Assembly (NCBI GenBank): GCA_964291635.2
Contig: OZ219905.1
Coordinates: 558,001 to 622,000 of the forward strand
Length of the DNA stretch: 64,000 nucleotides
Reading direction: 5' to 3'
Source: JAPPHA01 sp964291635
Lineage (GTDB): Bacteria; Pseudomonadota; Alphaproteobacteria; Rhodobacterales; Rhodobacteraceae
A program made the position numbers and the translations under genes. This document shows, one piece after another, positions 17,934 to 27,373 of this stretch. Numbering within the stretch: the first letter of the stretch is position 1; each line of letters opens with the position of its first letter. Under the pieces are notes generated by a model. That model made no database searches and was not told the DNA's origin. It was given only the letters and a program-made list of their open reading frames with translations.

Positions 17934-18995
17934 ATGTCGGGTGTAACACTAAATAATGCCGTCAAACGCTTCGGAAACATACAGGTCATTCACGGCGTTG
18001 ATCTTGAAATCGGAGAAGGAGAATTCTGTGTCTTCGTTGGCCCTTCGGGTTGCGGCAAGTCCACCCTGCTGAGGATGATCGCCGGGCTTGAGGAAACGTC
18101 TGAAGGCAAAATCCAGATTGGCGGGCGTGACGTCACACACGTCGACCCGGCCGACCGTGGCGTTGCCATGGTGTTCCAGACATACGCCCTGTACCCACAC
18201 ATGACAGTGCAGGAGAACATGGGCTTCGGCTTGAAGATGAACGGCGTTGACAAGGCAACCATCAAGTCCAAGGTCGCCGAAGCCAGCGGAATTCTCAAGC
18301 TCGACGAATACCTCAGCCGCAAGCCGAAGGCTCTTTCCGGCGGCCAGCGCCAGCGCGTGGCCATCGGCAGGGCCATTGTACGGGGCCCCGAGGTATTCCT
18401 GTTCGACGAGCCGCTTTCCAACCTCGACGCCGAGCTTAGGGTCGAAATGCGGGTCGAGATTGCACGGCTGCACGGCGAAATCGGGGCTACGATGATCTAT
18501 GTGACCCACGACCAGGTCGAAGCGATGACGCTTGCCGACAAGATCGTTGTCCTCCGCGCCGGATATATCGAACAGATCGGTAGCCCAATGGATCTTTACC
18601 AGGATCCGGGCAACAAGTTTGTTGCCGGTTTCATCGGTTCGCCGAGCATGAATTTCCTGGCAGGTACGGTCGGTTCCGGGAAGGTCACGATTCCAGCGCT
18701 CAACAATGCCGAGATCGCAACCGGCGTGGACCTGCCTGCCGATGGCGATACGGTGACCGTGGGTCTGAGACCCCAGGACCTGTCCGTAAGCCCGGCCGAT
18801 TCCCCCATTAGGATTGACATCCGGGAGCGTCTCGGAGGAGTTGCCTACGACTACCTTACAACCCCGACCGGGGAACAGATCGTCGTTGAGACCAAGGGCG
18901 ACGAGGCGATCGTGTCGGGTACCGGAGTCGCCATCGAGTTTGATCCGGCGAGGGCCTTCTTCTTCGACACGGTAAACGAAAAGCGACTTCGCTGA
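17934..18995 (+). CDS. Sugar ABC transporter ATPase, UgpC/MsmX type
   Basis: 353 residues. Walker A GPSGCGKSTLL near residue 38, Q-loop, signature LSGGQRQRVAIGRAI, Walker B VFLFDEPLSNLD, H-loop YVTHDQ, then a C-terminal TOBE regulatory domain from about residue 240. It powers CUT1 sugar importers by binding the EAA loops of the two permeases. It lies with the IclR gene opposite the transporter operon and supplies that operon's missing ATPase. Confidence 0.95.
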   Translation: MSGVTLNNAVKRFGNIQVIHGVDLEIGEGEFCVFVGPSGCGKSTLLRMIAGLEETSEGKIQIGGRDVTHVDPADRGVAMVFQTYALYPHMTVQENMGFGLKMNGVDKATIKSKVAEASGILKLDEYLSRKPKALSGGQRQRVAIGRAIVRGPEVFLFDEPLSNLDAELRVEMRVEIARLHGEIGATMIYVTHDQVEAMTLADKIVVLRAGYIEQIGSPMDLYQDPGNKFVAGFIGSPSMNFLAGTVGSGKVTIPALNNAEIATGVDLPADGDTVTVGLRPQDLSVSPADSPIRIDIRERLGGVAYDYLTTPTGEQIVVETKGDEAIVSGTGVAIEFDPARAFFFDTVNEKRLR

Positions 18996-19593
18996 GACGA
19001 CCGACCAATTGACCGTCGGCTGCGGGAAGCAACACTCCCGGGTTCGGCCTTGAACGTTTTTCTGCCAAGTCCAGGTCCGGAAGATGTCGGTTTTGGCAAT
19101 CCGATCAGATCGAGGACCTCGTCACGGAGAAGCACGAGGCCATACTTTCTCGGTTATCATTTCATCCGTCCTGTTACGGCCGGTCGCACAGGCAAATCGT
19201 GTCGCCGGGAACTTCCCGTTTGAGCCATGGGACGGGGCCTTCGTTGCCGCCAGGATGAAAGTGAGTCCTTGGTCATTCGGGAGTGTCAAGCGAACGACAA
19301 CAAGAATGTCCGGTCGACAGTGAACACGTTCCTGACGGCAAGATCCGCTCCGTGATCTGACAAAACTGAAGGAGATGCGGGAAGCATCCGTTGTGAATCG
19401 CCAAGGGTTTACGGATAGAGGCAACCTCTCTATACGAATTATTTTCGTGATCTATTAGAAAAAGCGCAATAAAACAATGCGGTAAAGGAAAAAAATTCCA
19501 AAGCGAGGATTATCGCTCCTTTCAGGGTCCTTTAGACTTCCCTGCACTTGCCTGACATGATGCCGTCAATATTCCTCGAAACATGACGACGAC
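18996..19593. other. Intergenic region, no gene recognised
   Basis: Only short frames without family signal. 19420-19500 is noticeably AT-rich compared with its surroundings and may hold the promoter of the ATPase remnant at 19594. Confidence 0.45.
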
Positions 19594-20745
19594 ATGGCAG
19601 GACTCATGCATCCCCGGCTGATCCGGCCACCCCGGCAGAGCTTCTTTCTCCTCGGTGTCCGAGGGGTGGGCAAGAGTACCTGGGCACGGCAGCAGTTTCC
19701 GGACGCACCACGAATTGACCTCCTCGACGAGGCCCGCTACCAGGATTGGATTGCCTTGCCGATCCGTCCCTTTTCGCAGCCGATCCCCAGACGGAGCCGC
19801 CGGGAAGCTGGGTGGTGGTCGACGAGATCCAGCGTCTTCCCATTTTGCTCAACGAAGTGCACCGGCACATCGAGGATCGCCAACTCAGATTTGCCCTGCG
19901 CGGGTCGAGTGCGCGAAAGCTCAAGGCGTCAACCTGCTTGCCGGCCGCGCGCTGCGCAAGACCAAGCATCCCTTGACCCCCCGGTGAACTAGGTGGCGAC
20001 TTCGACCTCGATACCGCCCTCGATACGGGAACCATCCCCTTGGACTGGGTCGCGGAAGACCGGCGCCTGGTGCTCGAGAGCTACGTTCGCAACTACTTTG
20101 CGGAGAGGTCCGGGCAGAGGTGCTGGTCCGCAACCTTCCGGAGTTCGCACGTTTCCTGCCAATTGCAGCCCTCTATCACGGCCAGATCGTCAACGTTTCA
20201 GGAATTGCGCGCGATTGTGGCGTCGTGCGCACGAAGGTGCAGGGCTTCCTGGACATCCTCGAAAACACCTTGCTTGCATTCCGCCTCCCGGCATTTCAGC
20301 CGCGGCTGCGGGCACGCGAACGCCACCATCCGAAGCTTTACTGGGTCGACCCGGGCCTGTTCCGCTCAGTGAAAAGGCTCCACGGACCGATTGCGCCCGA
20401 GGAACGCGACGCTCTGATGGAAGGCTGGGTCCTGCATCTCCTGAGGGCACACGGCGAAGCGGGCGGGTTGTTCGACGAGTTGCACTACTGGGCACCGCAT
20501 CCAGCGAACCAGACTGAGGTCGAATTCCTGCTCCGTCGGGGCGACAAACTGGCGGCGATCGAAGTCAAGATCCAGCCCCGCTATCACACCTGCATGTTGC
20601 GGGACTGCGAGCGATCGCGGAATTCCCGGAATTGGCGCGACGGGTGCTCATCTATGGCGGCAAGCGGTCTTTCCGGACCAGCGACGGAATCGACGTATGG
20701 TCCACTGACCGCCTCCATCAGGCGCTCGCCGGGAACGTCTTTTGA
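19594..20745 (+). pseudogene. AAA ATPase with DUF4143 (AAA_14 family), frameshifted
   Basis: Joined across frames the protein reads as a complete AAA_14/DUF4143 ATPase: FFLLGVRGVGKSTW (Walker A), VVVDEIQRLPILLNEVHRHIED (Walker B), NLLAGRALRKTKHPLTP, GGDFDLDTALDTGTIPL, NLPEFARFLPIAALYHGQIVN, RHHPKLYWVDPGLFRS, and a nuclease-like tail EVEFLLRRGDKLAAIEVKI. It ends VWSTDRLHQALAGNVF at 20745. At least four frame changes (near 19765, 19925, 20105 and 20605) break it. The family is widespread and often mobile or toxin-linked; its role is not established. Confidence 0.85.
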
Positions 20746-20975
20746 TCTTGAGGGCGCGACATTCCAGATGCCCGGGCATCATGATGGTAATCACCTCGAG
20801 CATGACCGCAGCCACGGCGCGTGAGGAGAAGACGAAGCTGGAACCCGATCCGGGAACCAGGGGAAGGGCCTGCCAAAGCTGGAATCGCGCAAAACGTCTT
20901 TCGAATCGCTTGATTCCGCGCCTGCCACCACCTATAGGGCAAGTTCATTCCCTGCCTGCGGCTCGTGGGACAAAG

Positions 20976-21050
20976 GGGCGTATAGCTCAGCGGGAGAGCA
21001 CTTCGTTGACATCGAAGGGGTCACTGGTTCAATCCCAGTTACGCCCACCA
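20976..21050 (+). tRNA. tRNA-Val (anticodon GAC)
   Basis: 75 bases including an encoded CCA. Acceptor GGGCGTA pairs with TACGCCC. The anticodon stem CTTCG/CGAAG encloses TTGACAT, giving GAC, which reads GUC and GUU valine codons. The T arm contains GGTTCAATCC. Confidence 0.95.
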
Positions 21051-21098
21051 TATCCCGGGCCAGCCTTTGGTGATCGGCGCGAATACAGGAGAACACCG

Positions 21099-21224
21099 AT
21101 GAAAGTCAGGAATTCCCTGAGATCGAGTAAATCGCGCCATCGTGATTGCCGGATCGTCAGGCGCAAGGGACGCGTTTACGTGATCAACAAGACACAGCGC
21201 CGTTTCAAGGCGCGTCAGGGCTAA
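21099..21224 (+). CDS. rpmJ: 50S ribosomal protein L36, C-minus (YkgO) type
   Basis: 41 residues starting MKVRNSLRSSKSRHRD and ending KTQRRFKARQG. It has the RIVRRKGRVYVIN core but lacks the zinc-binding cysteines of the 37-residue form, as is usual for the alphaproteobacterial version. An AGGAG ribosome site precedes it, 48 bases after tRNA-Val. It is part of the large ribosomal subunit. Confidence 0.96.
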   Translation: MKVRNSLRSSKSRHRDCRIVRRKGRVYVINKTQRRFKARQG

Positions 21225-21470
21225 AGTCCCCCACCCCACCGAATTCTCCGGTTCCGAGAAACGGTCCGTTCCGGGTAGTCCGTACGGTTCCTGCACCATT
21301 CGGCAGGGACATCCGGGCGCTGGTGCTGACCTCACCAGAAGATCGCCGGAATACACCTGCAAGACAAGCCAGGGATCAAATCGAAACAAGGGCATCCCGG
21401 ATTGACCTGACAATCGCGCCCAAGTCACCCTTGTCCAGAATCGGGGATGACTTCATGTTCGATCTGTAGG

Positions 21471-21975
21471 TCAACTCCGTGACAGTCGGCCTTCATCGTC
21501 GATCAGGATGACCCGGGACGGGTAGGCAAGACCCCAGCTCCACAGCACGAGAAAGATATCATCGGACCCGGACCCGGCAGCAAAGCTTCGGACCAGCATT
21601 CCAACGTAAACCGCTTTGACCAGGCGATCGGCAGAGCCTGGGAGGCGGGAACCGCACCAGCAGCATTTCCGCTTCCCAGACGGGACATGCAAGTTCCGCG
21701 GTTTTCACGCTCATGGAATCACAGGAAGTCCTGTTCCGCGCATCAAACACGGGCTCCGCATCGATTCCGTAGGCGCATAGCACGAGCGGTTGCATGGGCC
21801 GGCCAAGAGGTTCAGCTTCCCGTATGGCTGTCAGAGGCGAGAGCGAGGTGTAGAGCGACGGGATTCCGGGCCGGTCAAAACGGCCGCCATGACGCCGTGC
21901 GCCTTCGCCGGAGAGCGGGTCCCAGGACCACCGCGGATTGTGTGCCCGGTAAACCGTCCCGCGGAACCGCATCAC
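21471..21975 (-). pseudogene. RES-domain toxin, frameshifted
   Basis: The N-terminal two thirds (FRGTVYRAHNPRWSWDPLSGEGARRHGGRF, then LYTSLSPLTAIREA) is a RES domain, including the Arg and Tyr of the NAD-binding site. After ACPVWEAEML the frame is lost twice. Family sequence resumes as AGAVPASQAL and then DRLVKAVYVGMLVRSFAAGSGSDD and SRVILIDDEGRL to the stop at 21471. RES toxins consume NAD+ and stop growth. It begins 12 bases after its antitoxin gene. The breaks should inactivate it. Confidence 0.87.
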
Positions 21976-21987
21976 GAAACAGGAAGC

Positions 21988-22338
21988 TCAGGCATAACCT
22001 CCGGCCACGACCCGGTCGAGATAGGAGTGGACCTGGTCTGCCTTGCCGTCGCGGACCAGCAGGTTGGGCGTGGCCCCGCCGAATCCCGGTAGCGGTTCCC
22101 CGCGGAACCATGCATAGGCTGCGAGCGTTGACCCGGTCACGGCTTCGACGCGATTCAGGATTTCCAGCATCTGCCTGAGGCGGACCTGAGACTTGCGTGC
22201 CCGAATCCGCGATGCGCGCGAAAACGCGTCCTTTCCAAGACCGAGTGTACCGGCAATTTCCGACTTGTTGGTGCGTAGCGCATCTGCGATGAGCACCGGG
22301 GAAAAGACGTGATCTTCCACGAATTCCCGAAACTCCAT
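21988..22338 (-). CDS. Antitoxin of RES/Xre toxin-antitoxin module (Xre/MbcA/ParS, DUF2384)
   Basis: 116 residues, intact. The N-terminal helices (VLIADALRTNKSEIAGTLGLGKDAFSRASR) form an Xre-like DNA-binding part. The C-terminal DUF2384 segment (LRQMLEILNRVEAVTGS, AYAWFRGEPLPGFGG) inserts into the toxin active site in known RES/Xre complexes. It sits directly upstream of the broken RES toxin. Such antitoxins repress their own promoter; that would lie in 22339-22420, which is AT-rich. Confidence 0.9.
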   Translation of the reverse strand: MEFREFVEDHVFSPVLIADALRTNKSEIAGTLGLGKDAFSRASRIRARKSQVRLRQMLEILNRVEAVTGSTLAAYAWFRGEPLPGFGGATPNLLVRDGKADQVHSYLDRVVAGGYA

Positions 22339-22729
22339 GGCATTTCCTCATGGTTCATCACGTAATTTAGCAATTAATCGCGCAGTTCCATAGCAAAGCA
22401 AAAATTTCCATCAACGAACAGGCATCACGACCTGACGAAATGATGACGACAGTGCGCGACCAACTGAAAAAACGACTCTCTTGATGATGCCCTTGCGTCA
22501 CCAGGGTCGTGGCATTGCTCAAGGGCAAGGTTTCGGACGAGGCGGCAAACCCCGGCGGCCTGGATCATCAGGCCATCCTGCTCCTGAGTCGGTCGACGCG
22601 GGCAGGTAAAGCCATGAAAAATTCACCTCGGGGAAGCACGCACCGGATGGTCCGATATCAGGCAACAAGGAAGCGCGCTATCCGCTCAGGCCTGAACGCC
22701 GGGGGAGCCAGCGCGAGAAGCTCTCATGA
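22339..22729. other. Intergenic region with toxin-antitoxin promoter
   Basis: The AT-rich 60 bases next to 22338 are the likely promoter/operator of the antitoxin. The rest shows only short frames with no family signal. Confidence 0.45.
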
Positions 22730-23593
22730 CTACAGGCTGTCAACCGGGACTTTCAGGAACGTCCTGCCGTGCTCATCCTTCTCCGGCATGTTCCCGGCCC
22801 GCATGTTGACCTGAATCGACGGAATGATCAGTTCAGGCATTGACAAAGTCCGGTCGCGCTCGGTGCGAAGCCTGACGAACTCCTCTCGCGAACGGCCGCC
22901 GCCGAAGTGCACGTTCCTTACCTTTTGCTCGCCCACGGTCGTTTCCCAGGCAAATTCGTTGCGTCCCGGCGCCTTGTAATCGTGCCCGACGAAAATCCGC
23001 GTGTCATCGGGCAGCGAAAGGATCTTCTGAATCGAATCGAAGAGATCCCCGGCCGAGCCCCCGGGAAAATCCGCCCGCGCAGACCCGAAGTCAGGCATGA
23101 ACATCGTATCGCCCACGAAGGCCGCATCCCCGATCACATATGTCAGGCACGCCGGGGTATGCCCGGGTGTTTCCAAGACCGAGCATTCCAGCTTTCCGAT
23201 CCGGAACCTGTCCCCTTCCCGAAACAATCGATCGAACTGGCTGCCATCGCGTTCGAACTCGGTTCCCTCATTGAAGATCTTTCCGAACTTGTCCTGCACA
23301 ACCGTGACGTTTCCGCCAATTCCGATTTGCCCACCCAGCTGTTGCTGGATGTACGGGGCTGCCGACAAGTGATCGGCGTGAACGTGACTCTCGAGGATCC
23401 ACTCCAGCTTCAGCCGACGCGACGTGACCGCCTCCACGATCCTGTCCGCTGACGCGGTCGCCGTGCGACCGGATGCGAAATCGAAGTCAAGCACGCTGTC
23501 GACAACCGCGCATGAATCCGTTTCACCATCGCAGACGAGGTAGGATACCGTGTTGGTCGCGTCGTCGAAAAATGCCGTCGCTTCCGTTTGCAT
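22730..23593 (-). CDS. MBL-fold metallo-hydrolase, ETHE1/persulfide-dioxygenase or Blh-like
   Basis: 287 residues from the ATG at 23593, which has GAGG eight bases upstream; longer in-frame starts are not supported. The metal motif HVHADH near residue 70 and ETPGHTPACLTYV (next metal His) are intact, as are GDTMFMPDFGSARADFPGG (bridging Asp) and IFVGHDY (last His). This pattern fits the ETHE1/Sdo glyoxalase-II branch that oxidises glutathione persulfide, or the related Blh proteins. No rhodanese or sulfurtransferase gene is adjacent, so the substrate is unsettled. It is divergent from the DapA-family gene at 23805. Confidence 0.88.
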   Translation of the reverse strand: MQTEATAFFDDATNTVSYLVCDGETDSCAVVDSVLDFDFASGRTATASADRIVEAVTSRRLKLEWILESHVHADHLSAAPYIQQQLGGQIGIGGNVTVVQDKFGKIFNEGTEFERDGSQFDRLFREGDRFRIGKLECSVLETPGHTPACLTYVIGDAAFVGDTMFMPDFGSARADFPGGSAGDLFDSIQKILSLPDDTRIFVGHDYKAPGRNEFAWETTVGEQKVRNVHFGGGRSREEFVRLRTERDRTLSMPELIIPSIQVNMRAGNMPEKDEHGRTFLKVPVDSL

Positions 23594-23804
23594 GCCATCC
23601 TCGTGTTCATCGGGTGCGGCATGATTTTCGCAGCCGCGAATTGTTTTCGAACTCGTGGTGCAATAATGCATGTCCTGCCCGAGCGGTGCAATGCCGTCAG
23701 GCTGACGCGACCGGTAAGCTGCAACGGTAACGGCGTCCCGACCGTGATCGAGGGCGCTGGCGGGTCGCACCGGAAACTGCCATTTGGGGAAGCGAATTTC
23801 GATC

Positions 23805-24728
23805 ATGACACAACGACCGGCGCAAAAAGGCGTATACTCCGCGGTTGCGACACCTGTAACGCCCGACTTCAAACCTGACATGCCGAGGCTTGTCGCTCAC
23901 TGTCGATGGCTTCTCGCCAACGGGTGCGACGGACTGGCGCCGCTCGGAACGACAGGGGAAGCCAACTCGCTCTCGCTGTCCGACCGGACAAGCCTGATTG
24001 CCGGGTTGGTTGAAGCCGGTCTTCCCATGGAACGGGTCATCTTCGGCACCGGATCAACGTCCCTCGGCGACACGGTCACCGTGTCGAGGGCCGCGCTTGA
24101 CGCTGGCGCCAACGGTCTGCTTATGCTTCCGCCTTTCTACTACCGCCATGCCGGAGAAGACGGCCTTTTCGCCTATTATTCCCATGTGGCCGAGCGGCTC
24201 CTGCCTCGGAAACCCAGGATCTTCCTGTACCACATACCTCAGATGTCCATGGTCTCGATCACCGTGACGCTCGCAGCACGTCTGCGCGAGGCGTTTCCCG
24301 GCGTATTCGTGGGCATCAAGGACAGCGGAGGCGATTTCAGCCATACACAATCGTTCATCCGGGAGTTCGACGATTTCGAAGCATTCTCCGGAAGCGAGCC
24401 GTTGGCGGTCTCCAACCTTGCAGCCGGTGGTTGGGGATGTATTTCGGCAACGACAAATGTCTCCGCTCCGCTCGTTGCGGAACGTCTGGGCGCACGAGAC
24501 GCCGGCGACCAGGCCGGGCTCGATGATCAGATTGAACGGGTCCGTACGATCATTGCAAACGCAGACACGGTTTCCGGGACAAAATCGGTGCTCGCGCGCC
24601 TGAGACAGGATCCTGAATGGAGCCGGACAATCCCGCCGAACTTGAGCCTGGATTCCGCGACAACTGACGCAATCATGGTGCAACTTGCCGCCTGTCGGGA
24701 CCTGTACTGCGATTTTTCCCGGATTTGA
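23805..24728 (+). CDS. DapA-family (dihydrodipicolinate synthase/N-acetylneuraminate lyase) aldolase
   Basis: 307 residues, TIM barrel. Seen: GLAPLGTTGEANSLS (the GTTGE substrate loop), the Tyr of FLYHIPQM, and the Schiff-base Lys of VGIKDSGGD. These are the family's catalytic residues, so it condenses or cleaves pyruvate-type substrates. The sequence around them differs from biosynthetic DapA, and the context is not lysine synthesis, so a catabolic lyase (for example a keto-deoxy sugar acid or hydroxyproline-type route) is more likely. The exact reaction is not assignable. The start is the ATG at 23805. Confidence 0.87.
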   Translation: MTQRPAQKGVYSAVATPVTPDFKPDMPRLVAHCRWLLANGCDGLAPLGTTGEANSLSLSDRTSLIAGLVEAGLPMERVIFGTGSTSLGDTVTVSRAALDAGANGLLMLPPFYYRHAGEDGLFAYYSHVAERLLPRKPRIFLYHIPQMSMVSITVTLAARLREAFPGVFVGIKDSGGDFSHTQSFIREFDDFEAFSGSEPLAVSNLAAGGWGCISATTNVSAPLVAERLGARDAGDQAGLDDQIERVRTIIANADTVSGTKSVLARLRQDPEWSRTIPPNLSLDSATTDAIMVQLAACRDLYCDFSRI

Positions 24729-24905
24729 GCCGGAACCCGTTCGACAGCAGCAGAGGTGCAAACGCGCAGCCCGGCTGGCCGAACCGGTCGGACGTGATCA
24801 AGCCCCGTCGTAATGCCTTTGATCGTCGATGACCTTTCCGTCGTTGGGTAGGCTTCCCGCGGGCTCAACATGAATCCGCCCGCGCAGCTTCAATGCCTGG
24901 CGGAC

Positions 24906-24913
24906 AGTCGCGG
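24906..24913. repeat. Target duplication, left side of DUF4338-DDE element
   Basis: AGTCGCGG here and at 27374-27381 flank the element; one copy remains when the ligase frame is restored. Confidence 0.85.
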
Positions 24914-24953
24914 GCCAATGGCATTCGGATACGGATTTTTGTCGTTCGGATAA

Positions 24954-24982
24954 GGAAACCCCCGTGCTTCGGGTGTTTTTCC
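24954..24982. terminator. Hairpin at transposase 3' side
   Basis: GGAAACCCCCG and CGGGTGTTTTTCC pair with one mismatch around a short loop. It lies just inside the left end of the element, after the transposase stop at 25016, and could stop read-through from either direction. Confidence 0.55.
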
Positions 24983-25015
24983 GGAAGCCGGGGGCTTGAT
25001 CATGGTCTGGTTCTG

Positions 25016-27208
25016 TCAGGCTGGTCTTCGCTTCTGCCACTTGCTCCGTGGTTGCCGTGATTCCCGGTTGTAGCTTCGCCCCGGCCTCTCGCGCTGGATG
25101 CATCGCGAGAGGCCGGTCATGATCCGCTCGACGGATTGCGCGACCATCTGGCTCTGCCTGAGGAACATGGCCTCGATTTCGCGCCCGGCCAGTCTCATCC
25201 CGTTCCTGAAGTTGGTGCGCATGGCTGACTGGTCATCATCATCGCCGGCATCGTGGTTGATGTCATGGTCGCAGCGGTTGGCGAACAGGCGTGCGAGGGC
25301 GACCAGCGTGAATGCGGCATAGAGTTCCTGGCGCACGCCGCGCTCGGACTTCGCGTGGAAGCTCTCGATCACGTCCTTTCCGGTCTTGTATCCCTCCTCG
25401 ACCTGCCAGCGCCCGTGGTAGAGGTCCGAGAGTGCCTGAACGGTGTAACGGCTGTCGTGCAGGGATGTTGCAAGATGATATTCGGTGTCGGCGGCGGTGT
25501 GTTTGACCAGGCGGATGCGCAGGCTCTGGCCGCGCAGTTCGGTCGCATCCCTGGGTGCCTTGAGGGTGATGACGCGATCGCCCTGTTCCGAAGCGATGAA
25601 GGCGTCGAAGACGGGGTTGGCATTGTTCTGGATGCGGAAGACGAAGTTCAGCTTGCGCAGGTTGTGGAGCAGGGCCATCTCGAAGGACCAGTACCCCCGG
25701 TCGTAGACGATGACATCGCCTTCGGCGGCATGGTCGAGATGGGTGAGGGCGGCCGCGCGTTCGTTCTCGTGGCTGAAGAGGTCGAAGTCGACCGCGATGC
25801 GGCTGTGCAGCCGGTAGAGGGTGCTGATCATGCCCTGCGGGTAGTGGGCATCGTCGTTCGGGGTGCGGTATCCCGAGCGCAGCAGTTCCCGCGGCAATGT
25901 GATCTTCGATCCGTCGACGGCGAAGACGCGGTGTCCCTTCCACAGGGGATCGTCGGGAGCGTGGGCGATGATTTCCCTGTGCAGGGTCTTGAAGGCGGCT
26001 TCGTCAAGCTTCTCGCGCGCCTCGCTGGCCGAGGACGCCGCCGGCGGTTCGTCCTGCGGCAGGGCGATGTCGGACTGCTGGCATTGTTCCCAAAGCTCGC
26101 AGAGCGTCGCACGGTAGCCCTGCCGGCGCGGGGCGACGACCAGGCGGAAGACGAACAGCATGATCAACAGGGTGGAGAACACGCGGCGGCGCTTCTGCCA
26201 GCGCGCATCCTCACGCTCCGCCACGGCGGTGGCGGCGGCGACCAGCATCTCCCACTGCCGGGTGAAACGGCGGTCGCTGCCGCCCGAGCGCCCGCGTTCG
26301 GCCCGGCTCGGCGGTTTCGCAGGCCGTGCCGCGTTGCGTTCGCCGCGCAGGATCCCCTTGCTGTCCGCGCACAGCGGGAGCACGTAGACACCCTTGATGG
26401 ACTTGCCCTTGTCACCGCCGGTCGCACCGATGCGTTCCCAGTTGGCGGCACGGTAGCAGGTGGCCCTGAAGCGGTCCTCCTCGACGAAGGTCTCGCACAG
26501 GACCGGCCTGTAGCCATGCAGGTCCTGCCAGTCGTCGCCCAGGCGCCGCATCGCCAGTGACAGACCACAGGAGGCAAGGTTCTTCGAATTCACCCAGGGA
26601 AACACCAACCATCGCGAATTGGTCACCACGAGGTGGCGGTTGCGGTCCCGGGTCCGGTCGTTCCATCCGATCCAGCGTTCCCGGCACGGCAGCGACCTGG
26701 CCGACGCATCGAACAGGAGGCAGCCCAGCCTGCGGCCCCGGCAATCCGTCAGGAAGTAGCGGATATGCGCCCCATAGGGGCGGCGGTAGCCGAGATAATG
26801 GTGACGGTCGACGAAGGCGTTCCACAACTGGCGCCCCTCGGTGTCCGTGACCACCTCCAGGCCCAGGGGTTGCAACTCCTTGAGTGGCGCTGAAATCAGC
26901 GGCGCGGGGTCCGATGCCGAACTCCAGACCGGCTTGCTGCTGTTCGCCCGGACCATGTTCTGCCGCTTCTCCGGCAGGCGCAGGATGCCGTGCTGCTCGA
27001 GATGCTCCAGCATTCCCATGCAGGCTCCCACCTTGTAGTCGCCCTTGGCCGTCACCCAGTCGAGATGCTCGCAGATGATCTTGCACAATTCGTTGCGGCT
27101 TTCGTTCGGCAACTGCTCGACCGTCTCCTGGACTTCGGCGATCTGGCGCCGGGTGAGCCGGCGGCCGGAGAATGTGGTCGATTGCAGGGCGGTGATTCGT
27201 GGATCAAT
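25016..27208 (-). CDS. Transposase: N-terminal DUF4338 (DruA-like) domain fused to IS4-type DDE domain
   Basis: About 730 residues in two parts. Residues ~1-280 are DUF4338: RRLTRRQIAEVQETVE, then VDRHHYLGYRRPYGAHIRYF, ERWIGWNDRTRDRNRHLVV and WLVFPWVNSKNLASCGL. Residues ~330-730 are a DDE transposase with AVDGSKITLP (Asp), VIVYDRGYWSFE (Asp) and GRWQVEEGYKTGKDVIES (Glu/Lys signature). Conserved sequence begins upstream of the first good start (TTG, 27112), and no ATG is present in frame. The coordinate given uses an ATT at 27208, where an ATG-like leader would lie, so the true start is uncertain. Both halves look intact. DUF4338 also occurs in the Druantia defence protein DruA; here it is part of a transposase. 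Confidence 0.88.
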   Translation of the reverse strand: MDPRITALQSTTFSGRRLTRRQIAEVQETVEQLPNESRNELCKIICEHLDWVTAKGDYKVGACMGMLEHLEQHGILRLPEKRQNMVRANSSKPVWSSASDPAPLISAPLKELQPLGLEVVTDTEGRQLWNAFVDRHHYLGYRRPYGAHIRYFLTDCRGRRLGCLLFDASARSLPCRERWIGWNDRTRDRNRHLVVTNSRWLVFPWVNSKNLASCGLSLAMRRLGDDWQDLHGYRPVLCETFVEEDRFRATCYRAANWERIGATGGDKGKSIKGVYVLPLCADSKGILRGERNAARPAKPPSRAERGRSGGSDRRFTRQWEMLVAAATAVAEREDARWQKRRRVFSTLLIMLFVFRLVVAPRRQGYRATLCELWEQCQQSDIALPQDEPPAASSASEAREKLDEAAFKTLHREIIAHAPDDPLWKGHRVFAVDGSKITLPRELLRSGYRTPNDDAHYPQGMISTLYRLHSRIAVDFDLFSHENERAAALTHLDHAAEGDVIVYDRGYWSFEMALLHNLRKLNFVFRIQNNANPVFDAFIASEQGDRVITLKAPRDATELRGQSLRIRLVKHTAADTEYHLATSLHDSRYTVQALSDLYHGRWQVEEGYKTGKDVIESFHAKSERGVRQELYAAFTLVALARLFANRCDHDINHDAGDDDDQSAMRTNFRNGMRLAGREIEAMFLRQSQMVAQSVERIMTGLSRCIQRERPGRSYNRESRQPRSKWQKRRPA

Positions 27209-27373
27209 CGCATGTGCTCCAGAGTGACGAGCACAGCATGCATATTTGCGATCGCTTGATAACCCCCCCCCCCTCCGAGAAAAATCTTGCCGGTGGATTT
27301 GTGCCGTTAAATCAGGCCGATAACAGCGGACGGAAAACCCCGATCACACCCTGAGGACATTTGAATGCCATTG

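Larger units (their letters stand above)
24914..27373 (-). mobile_element. Insertion sequence with DUF4338-DDE transposase, exact ends
   Basis: 2,460 bp. The ends carry CAATGGCATTC (24916-24926) and its inverse GAATGCCATTG (27363-27373); two extra bases (GC) lie at the left tip. The 8-bp AGTCGCGG is duplicated on both sides. Excision restores the PaaK-like frame without an error, which is strong evidence for the boundaries. A single transposase gene fills it. There are also an internal hairpin at 24954-24982 and an 11-C run at 27263-27273. Confidence 0.88.

Noticed and set aside
25253..26560. 435-residue open frame on the plus strand
   Set aside because: Antisense to the DDE transposase; it has no family motif and arises from GC-rich codon structure.
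25016..27208. Druantia anti-phage gene (DUF4338)
   Set aside because: The domain is fused to a DDE transposase in an element with inverted ends and a target duplication; no other Druantia genes are nearby.
27263..27273. Run of eleven C as a regulatory phase-variation tract
   Set aside because: It lies inside the mobile element upstream of the transposase; no gene switch can be shown, and such runs are prone to read errors.
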